Assembly (NCBI GenBank): GCA_034231615.1
Contig: CM067309.1
Location: forward strand, 29,591,860-29,655,859
Reading direction: 5' to 3'
From: Meghimatium bilineatum
Lineage: Eukaryota > Mollusca > Gastropoda > Stylommatophora > Philomycidae
Length of the DNA: 64,000 nucleotides
This document shows, one piece after another, positions 55,540 through 64,000 of the stretch. Below the pieces are notes generated by a model. It searched no databases. It saw only the letters and a list, made by a program, of their open reading frames with translations, and had not been told where the DNA came from. Made by a program: the position numbers and the translations under genes. Position 1 is the first letter of the stretch. The number at the start of each line of letters is the position of its first letter.

Positions 55540-55925
55540 ATAACACTGATAATGACACACACAAATCAACGTTTCTACTAAAAGGCCTTCATCAAGATAA
55601 ACAATTGAAACAAAATTAAAACATATAACAGAAAGCGAACAGTAATGACATTGAAGTTCACATTGGTATGAGTAGTATGGATTGACAGGAAGAGGCGAAA
55701 TGACACCGGACAAGAAAAATACAAAAATGACAACAAACATGTGACATGAAACAAACAGAAACTATGGATCGGCTAAAGTCATACATGAGATAGGCGCTCA
55801 TTAATGTCATCAGGTTTAAGAGTGCCATATAGGTAAATGTAGCGGTTCTCAAACGTCAGACGGGCCATCGGGGTGCCCAGGGCATTCAGGTTATGGGCAT
55901 TAAGTTGTGCTTCTCTGACGACTGA
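55540..55925 (-). mobile_element. Penelope-like element 3' fragment (PLE-D)
   Basis: The minus strand at about 55855-55780 reads LTFENRYIYLYGTLKPDD, INERLSHV, the GIY-YIG C-terminus of a Penelope protein. Downstream, 55570-55596 holds the hammerhead-like motif (TTGATGA...GAAAC). It is closer to PLE-C than to PLE-A or PLE-B. No RT is left. Confidence 0.65.
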
Positions 55926-57730
55926 GCCCATCTGGTGCTCTTATAACCATCACAAAATTATGTCTAATCTCCACAGTGAGTGTGAAGTATGTTGTGCTGC
56001 TAGTTTATAGAGGAGCTGCGTTATTTGTGCCTTCTAGTCCAACTCATCTGATTTCAGCATGATTTTATTTCAGGTTAGCTTCCTTAGCATGTGATATCCT
56101 TCCTACCTGTCGCCAGGCAAAACGAGTGAGTATCTGCTTTATGCCATGAATGTTTATCATCCACTGTGCCATTGGACTTTGTAGTCCAAAAGAAATGTGT
56201 CCCTGGGTGGCAGTTTCCGAGGAGATGGTGAGCAGGGATTTGAACGATTTAATAATGTCTCTTGGATGAAGTGTTCTGCTGCCTTGTGTGATTAGACTTC
56301 ATTTCCCCGTCTTCGCATACTGAACCTTAATCTCAACTGTGATCCTGGTTCCAATATAAAGAATTGCTCAAACAGTAATGATGGACTAGGGTTGTTTGCT
56401 GAGGTTTCATTCACAGACCAAGTATGAGCTTCTACCCAAAAATTTTTCTAACCAGGACAGTATGGTATCCTGGCCTCTACCTTTCCACACAACTTGCTGC
56501 TAGAATACAGTGAAAGTTTGTCAGCATGAACATTGCTTTCATTTTGGTTTAAATTTTCGCACTTAATCGTGCGCATAATTCTGCCCACGAGCACTATGCT
56601 ACCTTTGCATGTACTCAACAGACCTACCTTCTCTTCTAAACAGACTTTCTCAGTGTTTTCACCTTTTGAGCTTTAGGACTTGACAACTCGGCAATCCAGA
56701 CTACACATTATCTTGCACTGTGCTGCAATAGTGTATTGGCTGTGGGTGCTGAGAGACACTATTCAGAGATATTGTGTCTTTTGTGTAAACAGTTCTCATT
56801 CCATCTCAGTGTGCACTGCCCAGACTTGATCCATAAAGTGTTAGCCAAATCGCTTCGCACAAGCTTAAAAGTTGTTTCCAGAGGGCACAATGAGGATCTG
56901 TTTTTAGGATCTAGGTTATCTGCTAACCCTGAGATTGCATAAGAGCAATGCATATCCCTTTGCACCCATAACAGATCTATGTTGTATCTTTCCATTTCCT
57001 AGGACACTTGCACTCACTTTTCCACTTTCATAGAATGTTCAAATGTCCAGTTTATTATCCTGGTTTTTTTCTTTCATCTGTAAATGATTTACCTTCATTT
57101 GCATGGCTTTCATCGGACCATGCCATGGTCCGATGCTTCTCACAGAGCCCAGCTGGTGGATCCAATTGTCATCAAGTTTTCAATTGCAGCTTCTGTGCCA
57201 ATGGTGATTGTTTCATAGGTGACAGGTTGTTAGCTTATCTCCCAACTTTCCTAAGTTGTCTCCTACGATTTGCCTGGAAAGAGGACAGTGACCTATACTT
57301 TGCACTTATTCTTCAACTAGAAGTCCAGATCCCAGATGCTGCACAGTGACAAAGATATATATAAGTTTTATATAAATATATATAAAACATCATGCCTGTG
57401 CCACCACTTCTGACAACCGAGAAAAACAAACATAAGACCACCACACTACATTGAGAATAAGTCTACATAGTAGTCAACAATATTGTGCAAAGCAGAAGAA
57501 CATAGGCTTAGACACAAGAAGCAACAGTTCAGCAATATAATATTCCCACACTTCTGCAGCAGATCAAAATTGATAATGGATTCTTTTGATGATCAGCAGA
57601 TTTAGCCATGAAAAGACGTGCTACTCCTGCTCACCCAACTCAAACTGATACAAGTTTGCTGGCGACCATTTGTTAAGATTAAGGTCATATAGATAAAGTA
57701 CGTTCACACTATGAACAAACAGAATCAAAC
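55926..57730. other. unassigned, possibly a decayed element
   Basis: Overlapping frames on both strands at 56736-56995 and 57008-57349 look coding-like (minus ERYNIDLLWVQRDMHC, GLADNLDPKNR; plus WLSSDHAMVRCFSQSP). I cannot assign them to a family. A TATA/ATATA run lies at 57354-57385. Confidence 0.3.
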
Positions 57731-57834
57731 CTGCTTATAAGGGCTGCCATAACACACATCTATCTGACGCCTGAGAGCTGCATTCAGAACAATGTCAGTA
57801 TTTGTATTGCCACTTGATCCTTCTGAGCTGCTGC
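57731..57834 (-). CDS. host gene exon B
   Basis: The acceptor ACATTTTTATCAG is on the minus strand. The first two bases complete Gly with exon A (phase 1). It then reads SSSEGSSGNTNTDIVLNAAL, RRQIDVCYGSPYKQ and ends at a codon boundary with donor AAGCAG|GTTTGA. At 104 bp it is too short for standard ORF detection. It is Ser/Gly-rich, then a short helix-like segment. Support comes from the splice sites and matching phases on both sides. Confidence 0.6.
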
Positions 57835-57889
57835 CTGATAAAAATGTGTGAAATGATTTCATCTCATAGTAACAGTAATTGTAAATATA

Positions 57890-58070
57890 AACGATTTATG
57901 TCAGGACTCACTAGAAATTACTTCATCTTATGTTATCATTCCAGGATTTTCTCCGTCCTCTTCTCCTTTCAATCTATTACAAGGCACTGCCTGTATTTTG
58001 ACTCTTTGCCATTGCATTTATCACCAAAAGAAGTAGGTAGACTGCGTCTATCTCAGACATGGAGCTTCAC
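57890..58070 (-). pseudogene. antisense LINE C-terminal scrap
   Basis: The minus strand reads IERRRGRRKSWNDNIR in one frame, the Gly/Arg-rich C-terminal block of CR1/L2-like LINEs. It is short and decayed. Confidence 0.45.
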
Positions 58071-58199
58071 AGTCTGCAAATAAGTTTGCGCATGCGGTTG
58101 GGTTTCACCAATGGCTCACTAGACAAACCAACCATGCAACAGAAAACCTTAGTAGATGACATGCCTTTATATTGAGGTTATATTCTTATAGAAGCTTCA

Positions 58200-58490
58200 T
58201 GACACGTTATTTATACAATCCTGTAGTCGTAACCTTCGATAGCAGTTACCATGTTGTTCCAACAGGCCGACGTTGTGCTTGAACTAGTTAATTGCACGGC
58301 TTGGGTGGGCGGAACAACAAAGAAACCTGTCGCAAGGGCCAGAGTTGTGCCCTGATGTCGACGTCTGTTTTGGCAACATTAGACTCAAAACACCATCGAG
58401 TCGAATGGTTGCTGGAACAGAGGGCAGAGCACTTATGGGAATGCCCCACGTGCCGTGAGGCCAGTTTCTAATCAAGAATCAAGACTGCAA
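58200..58490 (+). mobile_element. SINE-B copy, longest version
   Basis: GACTCAAAACACCATCGAGT, CGAATGGTTGCTGGAACAGA, GGGAATGCCCCACGTGCCGT, AGTTTCTAATCAAGAATCAA match 42690-42790. The sequence 5' of this (GGCTTGGGTGGGCGGAACAA and onward) may be the family's full head. Confidence 0.6.
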
Positions 58491-58715
58491 ATAAATCTTA
58501 TGGAAGAAAGACATCCCTTCTGTCTACAGGGGTAAGCCTACAGAGTGCCTACTCTCTGTGCCCTTGAGTAGTGAACCCATTTCTCTCTGCATGAGTCGTG
58601 TTGGGCAATGATGACAGACTAATTAGACTAGGTAAATGTTAAAAACAACTAAACATATATAGCTGATTTAGCACAACTATCATAATTTTCAACAACTGAA
58701 AATAAACTGACTTGC

Positions 58716-58866
58716 CTAGAGAAGAAGAGGTATCATCAATGCTGCTAGTGGAAGGTGTCCTGGACATCTCAGAGTTGCTGCTGCCCCCACTGCTGTAACG
58801 CTGCCTATGTGGACGTTCTGATCGGTGGTGATGTCTGCCCTTACGTCTGTGCTGAACAGTGAAAAC
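58716..58866 (-). CDS. host gene exon A, basic then Ser-rich
   Basis: On the minus strand CCAATCACAG precedes GTTTTC. The exon reads VFTVQHRRKGRHHHRSERPH, RQRYSSGGSSNSEMSRTP, STSSIDDTSSSL and ends with one base of a split Gly codon. The donor AG|GCAAGT is the standard non-canonical GC donor. The frame is also open further upstream through three 33-bp repeats (GYFEHSPYQS), so the exon could be longer and the acceptor false. The protein is basic and Ser-rich, probably disordered. Confidence 0.55.
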
Positions 58867-58871
58867 CTGTG

Positions 58872-58965
58872 ATTGGTAGGGTGAATGTTCAAAATAGCCA
58901 GATTGATAGGGTGAATGTTCAAAAAAGCCAGATTGATAGGGTGAATTTTCAAAATAGCCAATGTT
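58872..58965. repeat. 33-bp triplication upstream of exon A
   Basis: Three copies of GATAGGGTGAATGTTCAAAA with TAGCCAGATT, open in the exon A frame on the minus strand. Confidence 0.8.
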
Positions 58966-59288
58966 CAATGTATAATATTGTGCATTGTTTTTGACAACTG
59001 ATTAATAGCAGTTTATTAAAAAAAAAATTTGTGTGGAATGAAAGCTACAAGCTACAATTAAAATTGCCTGACAATATTCTGAAACATCTCATTATCATTA
59101 CCTATGGCTTAAAAAAAAATTCAATCTTAGTACCTTGCAAATAATGAAAAATATTTTTACTTTGTCTGTCATACTTATAAAGTTGTATTTTAGCACTTTC
59201 AATATTTGAAAAATTTCATGTACTTTCATCATAAACATTCCATCATAGAAAAATTGAATTGAATACAACCAGGTAATTTCAGTCAGCC
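58966..59288. other. no gene recognised
   Basis: AT-rich sequence with nothing supported. Confidence 0.45.
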
Positions 59289-59289
59289 T

Positions 59290-59353
<64 letters not shown>

Positions 59354-59354
59354 C
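59289..59354. repeat. GA microsatellite
   Basis: An AGAGAG run with a few C/T substitutions. The minus-strand SLSLSL frame is an artefact. Confidence 0.95.
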
Positions 59355-59470
59355 TATATTTTATTAACTTATTCACTATGGATTGTCTTTAATTCAATCC
59401 AGGGTATCATTTCCTTTTAGATTTTAAATATTTGATATCACTTTTTGTATTTTATCATTTTTTTGTATGT

Positions 59471-62400
59471 ATATCAACACATGGGTGGTTCACATTGATA
59501 GTGTAATATGTCAACACAAGGGTGGTTCACATTGATAGTGTAATATGTCAACACAAGGGTGGTTCACATTGATAGTGTAATATGTCAACACAAGGGTGGT
59601 TCACATTGATAGTGTAATATGTCAACACAAGGGTGGTTCATATTGATAGTGTAATATGTCAACACAAGGGTGGTTCATATTGATAGTGTAATATGTAAAC
59701 ACAAGGGTGGTTCACATCGATAGTGTAAGATGTCAACACAAGGGTGGTTCATATCGATAGTGTAATATGTCAACACAAGGGTGGTTCACATCGATAGTGT
59801 AAGATGTCAACACAAGGGTGGTTTACATCGATAGTGTAAGATGTCAACACAAGGGTGGTTCATATTGATAGTGTAATATGTCAACACAAGGGTGGTTCAC
59901 ATCGATAGTGTAAGATGTCAACACAAGGGTGGTTCATATTGATAGTGTAATATGTCAACACAAGGGTGGTTCATATTGATAGTGTAATATGTCAACACAA
60001 GGGTGGTTCACATTGATAGTGTAATATGTCAACACAAGGGTGGTTCATATTGATAGTGTAATATGTCAACACAAGGGTGGTTCACATTGATAGTGTAATA
60101 TGTCAACACAAGGGTGGTTCACATTGATAGTGTAATATGTCAACACAAGGGTGGTTCATATTGATAGTGTAATATGTAAACACAAGGGTGGTTCACATCG
60201 ATAGTGTAAGATGTCAACACAAGGGTGGTTCATATCGATAGTGTAATATGTCAACACAAGGGTGGTTCACATCGATAGTGTAAGATGTCAACACAAGGGT
60301 GGTTTACATCGATAGTGTAAGATGTCAACACAAGGGTGGTTCATATTGATAGTGTAATATGTCAACACAAGGGTGGTTCACATCGATAGTGTAAGATGTC
60401 AACACAAGGGTGGTTCATATTGATAGTGTAATATGTCAACACAAGGGTGGTTCATATTGATAGTGTAATATGTCAACACAAGGGTGGTTCACATTGATAG
60501 TGTAATATGTCAACACAAGGGTGGTTCATATTGATAGTGTAATATGTCAACACAAGGGTGGTTCACATTGATAGTGTAAGATGTCAACACAAGGGTGGTT
60601 CACATTGATATTGTAAGATGTCAACACAAGGGTGGTTCATATTGATAGTGTAATATGTCAACACAAGGGTGGTTCACATTGATAGTGTAAGATGTCAACA
60701 CAGGGGTGGTTCATATTGATAGTGTAATATGTCAACACAAGGGTGGTTCACATTGATAAGTGTAAGATGTCAACACAAGGTTGGTTCACATCGATAGTGT
60801 AAGATGTCAACACAAGGGTGGTTCACATTGATAGTGTAAGATGTCAACACAAGGGTGGTTCACATTGATAGTGTAATATGTCAACACAAGGGTGGTTCAC
60901 ATTGATAGTGTAAGATGTCAACACAAGGGTGGTTCACATTGATAGTGTAAGATGTCAACACAAGGGTGGTTCATATTGATAGTGTAATATGTCAACACAA
61001 GGGTGGTTCACATCGATAGTGTAAGATGTCAACACAAGGAAGGTTCACATTGATAGTGTAATATGTCAACACAAGGGTGGTTCACAGTGATATTGTAAGA
61101 TGTCAACACAAGGGTGGTTCATATTGATAGTGTAATATGTCAACACAAGGGTGGTTCACATTGATAGTGTAAGATGTCAACACAGGGGTGGTTCATATTG
61201 ATAGTGTAATATGTCAACACAAGGGTGGTTCACATTGATAAGTGTAAGATGTCAACACAAGGTTGGTTCACATCGATAGTGTAAGATGTCAACACAAGGG
61301 TGGTTCACATTGATAGTGTAAGATGTCAACACAAGGGTGGTTCACATTGATAGTGTAATATGTCAACACAAGGGTGGTTCACATTGATAGTGTAAGATGT
61401 CAACACAAGGGTGGTTCACATTGATAGTGTAAGATGTCAACACAGGGGTGGTTCATATTGATAGTGTAATATGTCAACACAAGGGTGGTTCACATTGATA
61501 AGTGTAAGATGTCAACACAAGGTTGGTTCACATCGATAGTGTAAGATGTCAACACAAGGGTGGTTCACATTGATAGTGTAAGATGTCAACACAAGGGTGG
61601 TTCACATTGATAGTGTAATATGTCAACACAAGGGTGGTTTACATTGATAGTGTAAGATGTCAACACAAGGGTGGTTCACATTGATAGTGTAATATGTCAA
61701 CACAAGGGTGGTTCATATTGATAGTGTAATATGTCAACACAAGGGTGGTTCACATTGATAGTGTAAGATGTCAACACAAGGGTGGTTCATATTGATAGTG
61801 TAATATGTCAACACAAGGGTGGTTCACATTGATAAGTGTAAGATGTCAACACAAGGTTGGTTCACATCGATAGTGTAAGATGTCAACACAAGGTTGGTTC
61901 ACATTGATAGTGTAAGATGTCAACACAAGGGTGGTTCACATTGATAGTGTAAGATGTCAACACAAGGGTGGTTCACATTGATAGTGTAAGATGTCAACAC
62001 AAGGGTGGTTCACATTGATAGTGTAATATGTCAACACAAGGGTGGTTCACATCGATAGTGTAATGTCAACACAAGGGTGGTTCACATTGATAGTGTAATA
62101 TGTCAACACAAGGGTGGTTCACATTGATAGTGTAAGATGTCAACACAGGGGTGGTTCATATTGATAGTGTAATATGTCAACACAAGGTTGGTTCACATTG
62201 ATAGTGTAAGATGTCAACACAAGGGTGGTTCACATTGATAGTGTAAGATGTCAACACAAGGGTGGTTCACATTGATAGTGTAAGATGTCAACACAAGGGT
62301 GGTTCACATTGATAGTGTAAGATGTCAACACAAGGGTGGTTCATATTGATAGTGTAATATGTCAACACAAGGGTGGTTCACATCGATAGTGTAAGATGTC

Positions 62401-63660
62401 AACACAAGGGTGGTTCACATTGATAGTGTAATATGTCAACACAAGGGTGGTTCACAGTGATATTGTAAGATGTCAACACAAGGGTGGTTCATATTGATAG
62501 TGTAATATGTCAACACAAGGGTGGTTCACATTGATAGTGTAAGATGTCAACACAGGGGTGGTTCATATTGATAGTGTAATATGTCAACACAAGGGTGGTT
62601 CACATTGATAAGTGTAAGATGTCAACACAAGGTTGGTTCACATTGATAGTGTAAGATGTCAACACAGGGGTGGTTCATATTGATAGTGTAATATGTCAAC
62701 ACAAGGGTGGTTCACATTGATAAGTGTAAGATGTCAACACAAGGTTGGTTCACATCGATAGTGTAAGATGTCAACACAAGGGTGGTTCACATTGATAGTG
62801 TAAGATGTCAACACAAGGGTGGTTCACATTGATAGTGTAATATGTCAACACAAGGGTGGTTCACATTGATAGTGTAAGATGTCAACACAAGGGTGGTTCA
62901 CATTGATAGTGTAAGATGTCAACACAAGGGTGGTTCATATTGATAGTGTAATATGTCAACACAAGGGTGGTTCACATTGATAGTGTAAGATGTCAACACA
63001 AGGGTGGTTCATATTGATAGTGTAATATGTCAACACAAGGGTGGTTCACATTGATAAGTGTAAGATGTCAACACAAGGTTGGTTCACATCGATAGTGTAA
63101 GATGTCAACACAAGGTTGGTTCACATTGATAGTGTAAGATGTCAACACAAGGGTGGTTCACATTGATAGTGTAAGATGTCAACACAAGGGTGGTTCACAT
63201 TGATAGTGTAAGATGTCAACACAAGGGTGGTTCACATTGATAGTGTAATATGTCAACACAAGGGTGGTTCACATCGATAGTGTAATGTCAACACAAGGGT
63301 GGTTCACATTGATAGTGTAAGACGTCAACACAAGGGTGGTTCATATTGATAAGTGTAAGATGTCAACACAAGGTTGGTTCACATCGATAGTGTAAGATGT
63401 CAACACAAGGTTGGTTCACATTGATAGTGTAAGATGTCAACACAAGGGTGGTTCACATTGATAGTGTAAGATGTCAACACAAGGGTGGTTCACATTGATA
63501 GTGTAAGATGTCAACACAAGGGTGGTTCACATCGATAGTGTAATATGTCAACACAAGGGTGGTTCACATTGATAGTGTAATATGTCAACTCAAGGGTGGT
63601 TCACATTGATAGTGTAATATGTCAACACAAGGGTGGTTCACATCGATAGTGTAATATGTC
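59471..63660. repeat. 37-bp satellite, about 113 copies, with higher-order repeats
   Basis: The unit is TCAACACAAGGGTGGTTCAC followed by ATTGATAGTGTAATATG. Variants: CAC/TAT-TG/CG, AATATG/AAGATG, GGTTGG for GGGTGG, CAGGGG for CAAGGG, and a 38-bp ATAAGTG form. Rare variants recur at fixed spacing: GTAAACAC at about 59694 and 60175 (13 units), CAGGGG at 60701 and 61183 (13 units plus one base). It is non-coding. Confidence 0.95.
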
Positions 63661-64000
63661 CACATTACTTCCAGCATAATATTTTTTATTGTGTTGCAAT
63701 GTAAATTGTGCAAGTTATTGATAATATTTCGACATGTAGTGACATCATTTGTTCAGTTATTTTTCTATCTTTTAATCTATTAATATATCTATTATATTAA
63801 TCTCATCTATTTATCTTATCTATATATCCAATCTATGAAATCTATTCCATTATCTCCCCATTTGAACTCATCTCATTATGACCTGGTCTGATCTAATCTA
63901 TATCTCTACCTGCGTGCATGTGCATATGTATGTATATATCCATCTATGTGTGTGTGCATGCATGCTTCCGTACGTACGCATATGTATGCATCTATCGATC
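63661..64000. other. low-complexity CTAT-rich sequence
   Basis: TCTAT/ATCTA-rich simple sequence with GT and TATG patches. There is no gene. Confidence 0.7.

Larger units (their letters stand above)
34291..58866 (-). other. partial host gene model, five exons
   Basis: Exons 58716-58866, 57731-57834, 55030-55243, 48608-48800 and 34291-34522, read right to left, join in frame with phases 1, 0, 1 and 2, so about 297 codons are visible. The joined protein is Arg/His- then Ser-rich, has a beta-rich exon, a Ser/Pro-rich exon and a final beta-rich exon ending in a stop. Introns are about 0.9, 2.5, 6.2 and 14 kb and hold most of the transposons and satellites of the right half. I do not recognise the family. 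The 5' part lies upstream and was not seen, possibly beyond the 37-bp satellite. The chance of four phase matches by accident is low but not negligible, and transcript data would settle it. Confidence 0.6.

Noticed and set aside
59098-59376. SLSLSLSL frame
   Set aside because: Translation of a GA microsatellite.
59471-63660. Possible CRISPR array
   Set aside because: Units are contiguous without unique spacers, the genome is eukaryotic and there are no cas genes.
59471-63660. Centromere or telomere
   Set aside because: About 113 units of 37 bp in a transposon-rich intergenic or intronic setting is too small to claim; no telomeric repeat is present.

Overview
This is a eukaryotic, almost certainly invertebrate animal, genomic window. 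It is AT-rich, has no operons, and is dominated by decayed retrotransposons, DNA transposons, SINEs and minisatellites. The LINE, Penelope and piggyBac content would fit a mollusc or another lophotrochozoan, but the sequence alone does not prove this.

Host gene. The strongest host signal is a minus-strand gene with five exons visible: 58716-58866, 57731-57834, 55030-55243, 48608-48800 and 34291-34522. Each has a plausible acceptor and donor (one intron is GC-AG), and all four joins keep reading frame (phases 1, 0, 1, 2). I do not recognise the protein. It is Ser/Pro- and Arg/His-rich with two beta-strand-like exons. The 5' end lies beyond the window or was missed. A CpG-rich, promoter-like stretch with a splice donor at 29680-30243 may begin a plus-strand gene.

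Layout. 0.2-12.6 kb: nested LINEs. An endonuclease-RT-zinc-finger LINE (LINE-Z) is interrupted by a TA-flanked terminal-inverted-repeat element carrying a 24-bp minisatellite, and by a second LINE (LINE-G) with a 12-bp target duplication. An RNase H LINE (LINE-R) with a SINE inside follows. 12.6-16.5 kb: a Penelope fragment, antisense LINE pieces and a dispersed 42-bp repeat. 16.8-21 kb: two large minisatellites. 21.8-29 kb: LINE and SINE fragments, a piggyBac MITE, and a foldback MITE that has seeded a minisatellite. 33-38 kb: two 54-bp arrays, the last visible exon, and a Penelope element with inverted arms. 39.2-41.8 kb: a young LINE-R copy flanked by 292-bp direct repeats. 42.6-48.5 kb: an RNase H LINE fragment and a LINE-Z copy broken by two piggyBac elements. 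48.5-59 kb: the other exons, a second Penelope insertion inside a 21-bp array, and a 46-bp array derived from a SINE end. 59.47-63.66 kb: about 113 copies of a 37-bp satellite with higher-order structure.

Theme. Several minisatellites are visibly built from identifiable parents: the SINE head, the SINE middle, a MITE end and a host exon/intron boundary. The last is the most unusual signal here. A 62-bp unit containing the 5' splice site is repeated at the exon end and appears again inside a Penelope arm 11 kb away in the same intron. LINE-R, LINE-G and SINE-A share (GAA)n tails, suggesting SINE-A borrows LINE machinery.
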